Position numbers and translations under genes: made by a program. From Nostoc sp. NIES-4103 (GTDB lineage Bacteria; Cyanobacteriota; Cyanobacteriia; Cyanobacteriales; Nostocaceae), in contig NZ_AP018288.1 in the NCBI RefSeq assembly GCF_002368335.1, positions 6,577,221-6,641,220 of the forward strand: 64,000 nucleotides of DNA, written 5' to 3'. The first letter of the stretch is position 1, and every line of letters starts with the position of its first letter. The notes under the pieces were generated by a model. That model ran no database searches and was not told the origin of the DNA. It worked only from the letters and a program-made list of their open reading frames with translations. Below, in pieces: positions 16,436 through 26,800 of this stretch.

Positions 16436-18391
16436 ATGGCTAAAACATCTCAACTTGCTCAAGCTGCACAATTAAGTTTGATTTTAGGCGTGACAACTGG
16501 CAGCTGGTTGCTGGGAGTCAATCTTACAGCTGATGCTGAGTCAAGAACGGTTACTAGGGGCAAACTTCATACTACAGCTATTGAATTGGCACAAAAGTCT
16601 CAAGCTGTTAGCCGTTTTCAAGTTTTAGCAGAAGCAGATGAACTCTTCCAAAGAGGAAAACCAAAAGAAGCAGAAAATCTCTACCGTCGAGTCAAACCTC
16701 CGTTTCCGCCTGTAGAGAATAAACGTACTGCTATTTACGAAGTTGAGCAATTACCAGGTGATGGTCAGGTATACTGGCGCAATGCGAATGAAGGCTTACA
16801 ACAAAATTTGGACAGCAAGATTTTTTTATCGCTGCAATTATTAACAGAAAATTATCCTGAATTTATCAAAGGTCATTTACTGTTAGCTGAAGCTTGCGAA
16901 AAGAAATCTGAAGCTTGCAAAAATAATGCAAAAGCGGAACAGCCAAAAAATGATTTAGAGGTTTTAGAAAGAGCAGGAGAATTATATCCTGATGAGCCAG
17001 ACTTGCTCAAAGCTAAAATCAAAGCTTTAGAAAAGCAAGAGCAGTTTTTAGAAGCTTCAATAGCAGCGCGACAGTTTGCCACAATTTTTGTAGATTATCC
17101 AGAAGCACCAGAATTTGCTAGTTTGGCAGAAAAAAACTTGAAGCGTCATCAATCTAAGCTGAATGAAAGTTTGCGAATACAGGGAGTTTTTAGCGCATTA
17201 GTTAGCGCAGGTAAAACCATCAGTACGCTAGATTGGAAATCTCAGATTTCAGGATTTCAGACTTTATCTATGCTTTTACAGGGTGAATCAGCATTTGGTA
17301 AATTTATGTCTGATAAATTGGTTGAAAAATATCGCCAAGAAGACAAGCTGGTACAAGAGCCACAAGTTCTTAATTATGTCAGAGGAATTGGAGGGAGACT
17401 AGCTCCTCTAATGGGACGAAATTTTGAGTATGAGTACTATGTCATTCAAGACAGTTCTATCAATGCTTTTGCTCTGCCTGGGGGTAAAATTTTTGTGAAT
17501 ACTGGGGCAATACTGAATACTAATTCAGAAGCAGAGTTAGCTGGATTACTAAGTCATGAAATAGCTCATGCAGTTCTTTCTCATGGTTTTCAGCGCGTTG
17601 CCCAAAGTCAGTTTATCAGCAGTTTGAGCAATGTAATTCCTATGTCTAATATGTTTCAAGATATGGTAGGGAAAGAACATAGCCGAGAAAACGAACGTCA
17701 AGCTGATATTTTGGGTACTAGAGTCTTAAATAAAGCTGGCTATGCTGCGGATGGGTTGCGAAATTTAATGGCAACATTAAATGCCCAATATGGAGGGAAA
17801 AAACGCACTGATTTGCAGTCAACTCACCCCGCCCCAGCTGAGCGAGTTGAATATTTAGAAAGTTTGATTGAGCGTAATAAATATAATCGTTATGCTTATG
17901 AAGGGGTGAAGAAACACAAGGAAATTCAGAACTTGTTACAAGGAATTTCTCCTAGCCCAAATACTAAACCTCCTGCACAAGCTAATAGACTTAATCAAAA
18001 TACTTCAAGAGCTAATCAAAACACCCCCAGAAGTAAACCAATCAGGGGAAACGTGGCTATTACTGGAGGACAGACACGAGATAATATAGAGATTCGGATA
18101 GATGGAGCTAAGGTTGAAAGCAATAGGAACTTTAGTATTAATTTTATTGTAGTAAATCGCAGCGATCGCTCCTTTGCTTTTGTACCTTTATATGCTCAAG
18201 TGGTAACTGAAAATGGCAAGAAGTTGTCCACTAGATTTTCATCAGCAGATGTTCTCGTCCCCGCAGGTGGAACTACTAAAGGTACTGTGCAAGTGTTAGG
18301 GCAAACTTGGAATAGTCAAGGTTCACAAAATCTGACTTTAGTTATTAAAGAAAGTACCGGAGGTGGACGGCTTTTCCGTATATCTTTTTAA
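16436..18391 (+). CDS. M48 family metalloprotease with TPR-like N-terminus
   Basis: A 651-residue protein with an N-terminal hydrophobic signal (about 8-32). It has a helical TPR-like region (about 60-235) and an M48 (Ste24/HtpX/BepA-like) peptidase domain (about 290-490). The zinc motif is HEIAH (H374, E375, H378) in GLLSHEIAHAVLSHG, and E420 in NERQADILG is the likely third ligand. The C-terminal about 120 residues form a separate beta-type domain after a Gln/Asn-rich linker. It probably acts in the periplasm in protein quality control. A single gene with its own upstream region. Confidence 0.88.
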   Translation: MAKTSQLAQAAQLSLILGVTTGSWLLGVNLTADAESRTVTRGKLHTTAIELAQKSQAVSRFQVLAEADELFQRGKPKEAENLYRRVKPPFPPVENKRTAIYEVEQLPGDGQVYWRNANEGLQQNLDSKIFLSLQLLTENYPEFIKGHLLLAEACEKKSEACKNNAKAEQPKNDLEVLERAGELYPDEPDLLKAKIKALEKQEQFLEASIAARQFATIFVDYPEAPEFASLAEKNLKRHQSKLNESLRIQGVFSALVSAGKTISTLDWKSQISGFQTLSMLLQGESAFGKFMSDKLVEKYRQEDKLVQEPQVLNYVRGIGGRLAPLMGRNFEYEYYVIQDSSINAFALPGGKIFVNTGAILNTNSEAELAGLLSHEIAHAVLSHGFQRVAQSQFISSLSNVIPMSNMFQDMVGKEHSRENERQADILGTRVLNKAGYAADGLRNLMATLNAQYGGKKRTDLQSTHPAPAERVEYLESLIERNKYNRYAYEGVKKHKEIQNLLQGISPSPNTKPPAQANRLNQNTSRANQNTPRSKPIRGNVAITGGQTRDNIEIRIDGAKVESNRNFSINFIVVNRSDRSFAFVPLYAQVVTENGKKLSTRFSSADVLVPAGGTTKGTVQVLGQTWNSQGSQNLTLVIKESTGGGRLFRISF

Positions 18392-18448
18392 TTTAGAGTT
18401 TTAACTATAGCAACCCTACCTGATTTGGGAAAAATATTTTTTAATTGA

Positions 18449-18605
18449 ACCACAGAGACGCAGAGGAGGACACTTCCGTGCGGGGGTTCCCCCCGTTGAG
18501 GAAAGTGTCCGTGACGCAGAGAGTTAAGAAATAAAGATAGGGCTTACGCAAAAAACCTCTCAAACTCTTATTTCTCTGTGTCCTCTGCGCCTCTGTGGTT
18601 CGATT
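18449..18605. repeat. Dispersed 'cacagagacgcagagg' repeat with nested palindrome
   Basis: The arm at 18449-18463 (accacagagacgcag) faces its inverted partner at about 18585-18603 (ctgcgcctctgtggtt). Inside, 18466-18512 is a palindromic insert with ends ggacactt and aagtgtcc, flanked on both sides by gacgcagag. The same insert occurs within a gene at 32723-32770. Confidence 0.75.
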
Positions 18606-18716
18606 TTCCGTTACCTGTGCGTTAGTCCTGAAAGATTTTCACAAATAATTTAGGACTACTATATTAGATGGTGCGTTAGGCTGAACGCCGTAACGCTACT
18701 ACTAACCAAGTTCCTT

Positions 18717-20126
18717 TTATTGTGGACAATAAAGTGTATATTTCCACTGAGTACTTGATATGTCTTTGTTTCCGGTTAATTCTACTTTGACTCGCCCAGA
18801 ATTACCTTTAAATACTGTTGATATTTTCTTGCTACCTGAAACAAAATCTGTATCTACAAGAGTTTGTCCTTCATAAGTAAGTTTTAACCTATCTGGAACA
18901 GAATACATTTCATAATCTATATTAATTCTGCCTTCATTAGCAGTGAGTTGAATTTCTCTAGTGTCTCCTTCTTGACCGCCACTCACTTGTTCTTGGTCAC
19001 ACAGTTTTAAACCCCTTTCGGGAGCCATATAAACTTGCAGTTCAATTGACTCATTTTTTTTGTCAAATGTTTCTACTTTATCTGCTTGATTTTCACCAAA
19101 ATAATTATATCTTTGTCCTGGTTTGAGGGTGACACCCCGCGGATTTTTACTTGAGATCACATTCGCCGCTCCTGTGATCACATCAACTTGTATACCATTT
19201 TCAATATTTCGTGTTTGTATCAAGTTTTTTGCCGGACTATCAGGGACAACAATTACTTCTTCTTGTTCATTGTTCAAAACATGCAGCCCACAAAATTTTG
19301 CTTTTTGGGCTTGAGATTGTTCCCAAAGTTTGGCTACAATATCTGTCATGGCTGAACCACTGCCATTTTCTGAGAATTCTTGATTATTTGCACACTTGAT
19401 GATGGCGGTTAAATTTGAGTTTCTGACAGCCCATTCATCTCTGGTGATGGCTACACATTGCTGACCACCGTTTGTCTGACATTGTTGCAACGGTTCCTCA
19501 CACGGGTCAGTTGATGTGACTGCACTCCAAGCACGACCATTAGCTGCAACTACACTACAGTATTGTAATTTACTACCAGCGCTCTGTGCTATTAATAACT
19601 GTTTAAGAGGCTCAAAAGCAGATATTTTCTCTATAAATTTAGATTGATTACGAACACCTCGTTGTAGACGTATACCTTGTTCACAGGCTCGTTTTCCACT
19701 GGTCTGATTAGCCCATTCAATGATTAATGAATCTCCTTGTCTAGCTGTGCAAGGTAAGTAGTAAAGTGTTAATTGTTTATTTTTAGTACTAGCTTGTATT
19801 TGCAGTCCCATATCCTGACCAGAAGGATTTTGAAAGCGTAATTGAGCAAAGGACTTACCATCACCTGGAAGGTATAAAGTATCATAAAATCTTTGCAAAA
19901 AAGTACCAATTGCAGCAGGGCCATATTGCGAACCACGACGAACTGATAAGTCATGATTTCCTAAAATTTGATATACCTCTGCTTTCTCTGGGAGAATGGC
20001 ATAGCTGTGTGTGGTTGTAGCCACAGTATAAAGAGGAATGGTTAAAGCTGCGATCGCATACTTCAATCTTCCTTGCTGATGCTTGTGTTTAGAACTTTTA
20101 GGCTGTTGCAATTTGGGGCTGTTCAT
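18717..20126 (-). CDS. Secreted protein of unknown function, possibly FecR-like
   Basis: The 469-residue protein has a basic N-terminus and a hydrophobic segment (about 24-44) ending near SYA, a plausible signal peptide. Residues about 48-130 and 330-375 (VDVITGAANVISSKNPRGVTLKPGQRY) recall FecR-type domains: ligand-independent beta strands with a 'GAA-V---GV-LKPGQ' pattern. This assignment is tentative. There are about ten cysteines, consistent with an extracytoplasmic, disulfide-bonded protein, and a C-terminal beta domain (about 390-469). It diverges from a sigma factor gene 93 bp away, so a shared promoter region and a signalling link are possible. Confidence 0.6.
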   Translation of the reverse strand: MNSPKLQQPKSSKHKHQQGRLKYAIAALTIPLYTVATTTHSYAILPEKAEVYQILGNHDLSVRRGSQYGPAAIGTFLQRFYDTLYLPGDGKSFAQLRFQNPSGQDMGLQIQASTKNKQLTLYYLPCTARQGDSLIIEWANQTSGKRACEQGIRLQRGVRNQSKFIEKISAFEPLKQLLIAQSAGSKLQYCSVVAANGRAWSAVTSTDPCEEPLQQCQTNGGQQCVAITRDEWAVRNSNLTAIIKCANNQEFSENGSGSAMTDIVAKLWEQSQAQKAKFCGLHVLNNEQEEVIVVPDSPAKNLIQTRNIENGIQVDVITGAANVISSKNPRGVTLKPGQRYNYFGENQADKVETFDKKNESIELQVYMAPERGLKLCDQEQVSGGQEGDTREIQLTANEGRINIDYEMYSVPDRLKLTYEGQTLVDTDFVSGSKKISTVFKGNSGRVKVELTGNKDISSTQWKYTLYCPQ

Positions 20127-20219
20127 TATCCACTCCTAAAAAAGTATTATTCTCCGACAATAGATTTTTAACCTATGTAAATATACTGTGTAAGTTCTAA
20201 AAATATTCATTGACACTTC

Positions 20220-21425
20220 ATGCTCCCTCGTCAAGAAATTGTTGAGATTTTTTCTAGCTTTCTGCAATTTTCATCCGGCGATTCGACAAAATGGGTGTCG
20301 GATAGCGCACTCTCTCAAAATATGCGTCGTTACCTCACACAGTCTGCGCTACCAGAGCGTTCTAACATAGCTTGGGCGCTATACTGGCATAGTATTTGGC
20401 AAAATCAGCCAAAAAGCTTGGCCAGAGGTCATTTGTATGCTTACCTACAAGAAGTTGGTCATAAAGCAGCCAACAAAATGAAACCGAGATTTAGGCTACC
20501 ACAATATACTTTAGGGGATTACTTCCAGATAGCGATCGCCAGCGTCGATAAAGTCTTAAAAGGATTTGACCCTGTGCGTAATTCCAACCTGGAAGTTTAT
20601 GCTTACTATAAATTGTGCAATTTGATCAAAGACGGGTTGATTAAAGAGGGGCTGGAAGAAGCTAACGTTAGAAGCGATTGGTCATTGTTACAGAACAGTA
20701 GTGAAAAGCAGATTTACAAGTCTTTACAACAGCGTGGCTTGTCTGTAGCAGAAATTGAGCGCTACATCTTCGCCTGGGAATGCTTCAAACTAGTCTATGT
20801 TCCCAAAAAACCCAGAGGAAACCGCCAGTTGGATGCTCCTGACTCTACCACATGGGACGCGATCGCACAGCTTTACAATCAAGAACGACTTACACAGCTA
20901 CCACAATCAGAACCACTGAATGCTGCAACTATCCAAAAGTTGATGACAGTTTGTATCACAGCTATTCGAGCTTATATGGCTCCTCCTACTGCTTCATTAG
21001 ATGCTTCTGTATTCAACGAAGACAATACATTACAAGATATTTTACCTAGTAGTGATACAACTTCCTTAGCCCAACTGATTGATGACGAAGAAGCACAAAA
21101 CCGCCGTTCCTTGCTGCAACAGATAAACTCGCTTTTGAGTAACGCCATCACTCATCTTGACGCACAGACAAAAGAGCTATTTGAAATGTATTACGGTGAA
21201 GGATTCACCCAAAAAGAAATAGCTTCACAGTTGCAGATATCCCAACCAACAGTTTCTCGGCGGCTAGCAAAACTCCACAACTTAAAAAACGAATGGCTCT
21301 TAACATTAGCCAAATGGACACAAGCCACCCTGAATATTTCTTTGACACCTGACGTAATTAATAGCATGAGCGGGTTGCTCGATGAATGGCTAGAACAACA
21401 TTACGGAAAAAACAATGATGTATAA
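20220..21425 (+). CDS. Sigma-70 family RNA polymerase sigma factor (group 3/4-like)
   Basis: The 401-residue protein has an unusual N-terminal helical region (about 1-110) and a region-2-like part (about 110-200). It ends with a clear sigma region 4 (about 300-360) whose helix-turn-helix is FTQKEIASQLQISQPTVSRRLAKL (329-352). Conserved region 1.1 and a standard RpoD box are missing, so this is an alternative sigma factor, typical of a divergent type found in cyanobacteria. Its stop codon overlaps the start of the NERD gene by 11 bp, indicating translational coupling. It heads the gene series ending in the caspase-STAND protein. Promoter specificity unknown. Confidence 0.75.
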   Translation: MLPRQEIVEIFSSFLQFSSGDSTKWVSDSALSQNMRRYLTQSALPERSNIAWALYWHSIWQNQPKSLARGHLYAYLQEVGHKAANKMKPRFRLPQYTLGDYFQIAIASVDKVLKGFDPVRNSNLEVYAYYKLCNLIKDGLIKEGLEEANVRSDWSLLQNSSEKQIYKSLQQRGLSVAEIERYIFAWECFKLVYVPKKPRGNRQLDAPDSTTWDAIAQLYNQERLTQLPQSEPLNAATIQKLMTVCITAIRAYMAPPTASLDASVFNEDNTLQDILPSSDTTSLAQLIDDEEAQNRRSLLQQINSLLSNAITHLDAQTKELFEMYYGEGFTQKEIASQLQISQPTVSRRLAKLHNLKNEWLLTLAKWTQATLNISLTPDVINSMSGLLDEWLEQHYGKNNDV

Positions 21426-22080
21426 ATCAAAGGAAAAAATACAGGTTGGCGATTTTGTTCGGAAATTAGGTAAAGAACGACGCCAGCAAGCCTTGTTACA
21501 TTATTTAGGTGTGATAGTAGCGCTTTTGAGCGTAGGACTGTTATTTAATGTCTTGGGAACTTCTGGATTAGGAATATTATTTTATGTTGTGGGATTCGTA
21601 GGTGCATACTATTTGTATAGCAACGGAAACAAACTAATGCGGCGAGCAACAGATGCTCATCGTGGTGCCACAGCAGAGAATGAAGTAGCCAAAGAACTTT
21701 CTTTATTAGAGAGAAAACAATGGCAATTAGAATATAATCTAAAAATTCAAAGATGGGGTGATGCAGATGTAGTTTTGCGTTCTCCTCGTGGGCATTGGTA
21801 TGTAATCGATGTCAAGTCTCATAAAGGTACTAAAGTATATGAAAATGGTCGTATAAAAAAGCGTTTTGGCAATAAAATTTATGATTTTCAAGAAGGCGAT
21901 ATCATTGCCAAAGTCAAAGGTCAAGCGGCAGCAGTAGCACGTAAAAAAGGTGCATCGTGGGTCACTCCCTTGTTATGCTTTACTCAATCAGACATAGATA
22001 TTCCAGGAAATCAAGCTAAAGGCGTTCATATAGTTACTAAAAATGATTTAATTAACACTTTGCTACGACTAGAACGTTAA
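21415..22080 (+). CDS. Membrane-anchored NERD domain protein (nuclease-related)
   Basis: The 221-residue protein has two closely spaced transmembrane helices (about 28-68) followed by a NERD domain (about 84-180). Restriction-endonuclease-like residues are visible: E88/E90 in GATAENEVAKEL, D116/D118 in GDADVVL, and D132-x-K134 in YVIDVKS. NERD domains are nuclease-like and often occur in DNA-processing or stress proteins; activity here is inferred. It overlaps the sigma factor gene by 11 bp (an ATG three bases further in reduces this to 8), so the two are co-translated. Confidence 0.8.
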   Translation: MMYKSKEKIQVGDFVRKLGKERRQQALLHYLGVIVALLSVGLLFNVLGTSGLGILFYVVGFVGAYYLYSNGNKLMRRATDAHRGATAENEVAKELSLLERKQWQLEYNLKIQRWGDADVVLRSPRGHWYVIDVKSHKGTKVYENGRIKKRFGNKIYDFQEGDIIAKVKGQAAAVARKKGASWVTPLLCFTQSDIDIPGNQAKGVHIVTKNDLINTLLRLER

Positions 22081-22189
22081 TCTTCATCAATTTAAATTCG
22101 GCAAAATCCAGTAAAACCAAGAAAATTAGCCACAAAAACTCAATTAGTCTCTCTGCGCCTTTGCGCCTTTGCGTGAATTTTCCATCCCT

Positions 22190-22398
22190 TTAATTAACGT
22201 GAGTTCGATGAACCTCTCCCTCCCGGCCTCCCTCTCCTGAAAGGCGTACTCCTTCCAAGAAGCAAGCGATCGCGTTGCGTCTCCGTAAGGAGAGGGAGGA
22301 GAAACGAAAAAATAACGGTTTTACTCTCCTCTCATCGTAGGAGAGGGGTTGGGGGAGAGGTCAAAACAGCGCTTGTCTAACTCACGTCACTTTAATTA
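22190..22398. repeat. Triple-nested palindromic element with inverted ends
   Basis: Outer arms are ttaattaacgtgagtt (22190-22205) and the related aactcacgt ... ttaatta (22379-22398). A middle pair is acctctccc / gggagaggt (22211-22361). An inner pair is cctccctctcct (22227-22238) and aggagagggagg (22288-22299), enclosing a HIP1-containing core. It splits the NERD and DUF1822 genes. Confidence 0.65.
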
Positions 22399-22498
22399 GT
22401 GAAGATTCATAAGTGCGATCGCATCAATTCTCTAAGTGCATTGTTAGCTAGCACAATACACCTCATCTCAAAATATTACAATCAATTCAGTTTAATAT

Positions 22499-23662
22499 AT
22501 GAATCTTGACTCACCCATACTCACAATTCCCATCGAACCCTGGTTAGAAATATCTGAAACCACACAAGATACAGCTTGGCAACAAAGCCAAAATCAAGCA
22601 ACAGCAAGTACTCGTTTACAAGCTTATTTAAATCGACTTTGCCTTTTAAGTATTCTACCTTGGCTAGAAGAAACATTAAAAATCACAGCCAAACCAGCAC
22701 CAAACCTAACTACCCTTCCTAGCTTTTGGGAAGTAGTAAACGGTACAGCTATTACTATTAATAAAACCCGACTCGTATTGATTCCTAGTCAAGCAATTGA
22801 TACTAATGAGATTCGCGTTCCTCAAGAGTGGGTGGATATTCCTAGCTGGGCTGCTGATTATTATTTAGCAGTACAAATCAATACTGAAGATGGCTGGCTA
22901 AGAATTTGGGGATACACAACCCATTTGCAACTGAAAAACCAAGGTAGCTATAAAGCACGCGATCGCACTTATTCTCTAGACGAAAAAGACCTCATACACG
23001 ATATAAACGTTCTCTGGGTAGCGCGTGAACTTTGTCCAGAATCGGTAACCAAAACAGAAATTGAGCCTTTGCCCATTTTAACATTAACACAAGCAAATAA
23101 TTTACTCGAAAGATTAGGAAATCCTGCTTTAGCATTTCCCAGGCGGGCAATTCCTTTTAGCTTATGGGGAGCATTGTTAGAACATGGAGGTTGGAGACAA
23201 CACTTGTATGAAAAAAGATTAGGACTTGCAGAACAGTGGTCAATTATGCAATGGCTGCAAGGCGGAATTTCAGATTTAGCACAACAACTTGGCTGGAACT
23301 ATTTAGAGTTAGAAACTAGTTTTGTCAGTAGAAGTGCAGAACAAAAAAATGCATCAGTCATTTTATATCGTCAATTAATTATTGCAGGTCAAGCATATGA
23401 ATTACAGGTGCGATCGCCAGAAAATACAGCAGGAATTTGGCGGATTGAATTGCATAGTTTATCCTCAAATGGGTTAATTCCTTCTGGCTTTAAGTTGAGA
23501 CTCTTGACTGAAGATTTACAACCATTTCCAGACAACGAACGCATAGCTATTGAACCTACAGAAAAGCTAGAATTTGAGCTAGAACTTGAACCAGGAGAAG
23601 GTTTAGTATGGGAAATTGAACCAACTCCCGACAATTACGACAGAGAGATATTGATGTTTTAA
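22499..23662 (+). CDS. DUF1822 family protein
   Basis: The 387-residue soluble protein fits DUF1822, a family nearly confined to cyanobacteria. The N-terminal RLQAYLNRLCLLSILPWLEE is followed by FWEVVNGTAITINKTRLVLIPSQ, VPQEWVDIPSWAADYYLAVQIN and WLRIWGYTTH. The middle has the LSLWGALLEHGGWRQHLYEKRLGLAEQWS-type block, and the C-terminus is an acidic beta domain (YELQVRSPENTAGIWRIEL). The role is unknown. In my memory such genes often lie next to sigma factor and CHAT/caspase genes, as here. A 418-bp gap with repeats separates it from the NERD gene. Confidence 0.85.
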   Translation: MNLDSPILTIPIEPWLEISETTQDTAWQQSQNQATASTRLQAYLNRLCLLSILPWLEETLKITAKPAPNLTTLPSFWEVVNGTAITINKTRLVLIPSQAIDTNEIRVPQEWVDIPSWAADYYLAVQINTEDGWLRIWGYTTHLQLKNQGSYKARDRTYSLDEKDLIHDINVLWVARELCPESVTKTEIEPLPILTLTQANNLLERLGNPALAFPRRAIPFSLWGALLEHGGWRQHLYEKRLGLAEQWSIMQWLQGGISDLAQQLGWNYLELETSFVSRSAEQKNASVILYRQLIIAGQAYELQVRSPENTAGIWRIELHSLSSNGLIPSGFKLRLLTEDLQPFPDNERIAIEPTEKLEFELELEPGEGLVWEIEPTPDNYDREILMF

Positions 23663-23756
23663 ATTCCTACTATTGTTTAGTTATTAATTAATGGCTATTA
23701 CATACAGAAGTTTGCTAGTAAATGAAGTACATATCTTAAATATTATAAATATTGTA

Positions 23757-23777
23757 GGGTGGGCATCCTGCCCGCCC
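23757..23777. repeat. Short GC-rich hairpin (gggtgggca / tgcccgccc)
   Basis: A 9-bp perfect stem with a 3-base loop, followed on the plus strand by tttt. It resembles a common dispersed Nostoc hairpin and could act as a weak terminator between the DUF1822 gene and the caspase gene. Confidence 0.55.
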
Positions 23778-23839
23778 TTTTGTACCTAAATCACATGAAA
23801 TCTGCCGTAATTAGGTAAATACAAACAATAATTTATCCA

Positions 23840-26800
23840 ATGCCTAAAGTCATTTCAACTAATAAGCCAAGAGTCAAAATTCAGCAAACAGCTATCAAAA
23901 AAATTTGGTGTCTGCTAATTGGTGTCGGCGAATACCAAGATAAAAATTTTAGACCATTATCTTATGCATTGGCAGATTGTCAGGGATTAGCTAAAGCTTT
24001 AAAACAATCAAATCAAAATTTTGTTGAAACGGAAATTATTGAGCATAATTTTCAAACATCACAAAAACCATATCTCTCAGAAATTCGTGCCAGTCTTCAG
24101 CAAATTATCACATCCGCTAACCCTGAAGATACCGTTTTCTTCTACTTTTCTGGACACGGTATGCTTGACTCTCAAAGTCAGCAGGCGGTGTTGTGTCTAA
24201 CTGACACCCAGACAGACAATTTACTCAACACTGGTTTAGTAATGCAAGAACTTTTACAAATGTTGGGTAATTGTCAAGCTTCACAACAATTAGTTGTGCT
24301 GGATGCTTGCCATAGTGGTAGTTTGACCTTGAGAAACTCTCCAACTCCTAAGCTGGTGGAAGAGTTACAAAAAGTCGCTGCACAAAAAAAACAAACAGGA
24401 CATAATCAAGGATTTTATGCCTTACTTTCCTGTGACAAAGAGCAAGAATCATGGGAATTTCCCGAATTGGGTCATGGTGTCTTTACTTACTTCTTGATTC
24501 GAGGTTTGTTAGGTGAGGCGGCTGACTCTAGGGGAGAAATTGAAATCAAAACGCTTTATAAATATATTTATCACCAAACCCTACAATATATTGATAAACT
24601 TAACCAAGGTCTGCGTTTGATTAATCTACAAAAACGCAGTCGTGGTGAAACTAACGGTTTTAAAAAAGAACAGCCACCGCAAACCCCCAAATTGATTGTA
24701 GAAGCAGTGGGCGAGCTAATTATAGGTTACAAAACTTCAGAAGTTGAACCGCGATCGCTGCGACAAGCTTTAATAGTAGATGGGCTATCAAATGGAGAAT
24801 TGCCTCTTGCCATTAGTAAAATTTTAAGTAGTGCAGGTGGTTTTGACCTCAAATATTGGCATCCCCAAGTGCGAGATTTACCTGATATCCGCCAAGCTAT
24901 TGAAAATTGCTTGCTTAACAATCAGTCTGAGGTGTTTTTAGAAGATGTTACATCTCTACTTTATCTGCGGGGACAAATTGAAGAAACGGAAACGGGTGAA
25001 GCTTTTTTAGTACTTAATGATGAGATTAAACTGAGTCGTGATTGGTTACGTCAAAATCTACGCCAGTCAAATATCGCTCAACAAATTGTGGTATTAGATT
25101 GTCTGTTAAGAGAAACAGAATCTATCCCTTCTCTACAAGATTGGCTAGAAGATTTGCGACAAGAATTAGAATTTAGTCAGTGTTTAATTATTGGTGCTGC
25201 TAAGGCTGAAAATTCTGCTGAATTTCCTACAGCATTACTCAATACTTTGCAAACAGCTAATTTACAAACAGGTTTATCTGTAGCTGGATGGATTACAGGA
25301 GTACAGCGAGAACTTGCAGAAAGTAAAATCTGGCGGAATTATTGGTTAGGAGGTGTGCAAGGTGTAATTGAAGTTATACCTGCTGCTTCACAACAGAAAT
25401 CTCAACGATTAGATTTAGGGATTTGTCCCTACATGGGTTTAAAAGCTTTTAGTGAAAAAGATGCTCAATATTTCTACGGTCAAGAAGCTTTAACTCAAAA
25501 GATAATTAATGAAGTTAATCAAAAATCATTTTTAGCTATAGTTGGTGCTTCTGGTAGCGGTAAATCTTCAGTGGTACAAGCTGGATTAATGGCGCAATTG
25601 CGTTTAGGAAAACAACTCCCCACAAGTGAACAATGGTGGATTAAATGTTTGCGTCCTGGAGAAAATCCCATTGCAGAATTAGCACGAATTATGGCAGATG
25701 GGGAGGAAAACCCATTACAAACAGAAGGACTATTGCATTTAGGAGGTGAGGGTTTTGTCCGCTGGTTACGTACACGAACTGAACCAATGGTGGTTTTAGT
25801 AATCGACCAATTTGAAGAACTTTTTACCCTAGCCGCTGCAAGCGATCGCCAGCTTTTTTTAGATATTCTTTTAGAAGCTTTAGAATACGCGGCGGATCGT
25901 TTCAAGTTAGTCATTACTCTACGGGCTGACTTTATAGCTTCGTGTCTAGAAGTACCACTTCTATCAAAAAAATTACAAGAATCTCATGTGTTGGTTCCAC
26001 CCCGACTCACAGAAGAAAATTATCGTCAGGTGATCGAAAAACCAGCACAGCAAGTAGAACTAAAAGTACAATCAGGTTTAGTTGAGTTGCTGTTACAGGA
26101 TTTACAGCAATCTGCTGGAGATTTACCGTTACTCCAATTTGTTTTAGAACAGTTATGGGAACACCGTGATCAAAATACTGGTGAGTTAACAGTTAAAGCT
26201 TATCGAGAACAAATTGGTGGTATTCAGTCAGCTTTAGAACGAAAATCTCAAGCAGTTTACGATAGTTTAGCACCAGAAGAAAAGGCTGTAGCTCAATGGA
26301 TTTTTCTTTCTTTAACACGACTGGGTGAAGGAACTGAAGATACCAAGCGACAGGTACGTAAATCTAATTTATTTGAGGGAAAATATTCTCCAGCCATAGT
26401 TGAAAGTACTCTGCAAAAGTTTATTGCAGCTAAACTAATTGTAGTCAAGTTGGCAGAAGATGAATCAAATATTGGGCAAAGTCGCACTCATGAAGAAATC
26501 ACAGAGGAGTTGCAACTGATAAAAAGTGAAGTTACCGTAGAAGTAGCCCATGAAATTTTGATTCGTCACTGGTCTACCTTACGTTGGTGGCTGGATGAAA
26601 ATCGCGATCGCTTGCACCAACAACAGCGTTTAGAGAAAAAACTGAAAGAGTGGCAAGCAAAAAACAAGCATCCTGATTTTTTACTACAAAAGACCCAACT
26701 TACAGAGGCAGAAGCATTTTATCACAAATACAAAGATGAACTCAAACCCCAAGAAAGGGAATATATCCAAGCTAGTAAACAAGCTCGACTCAAAAGTCGT

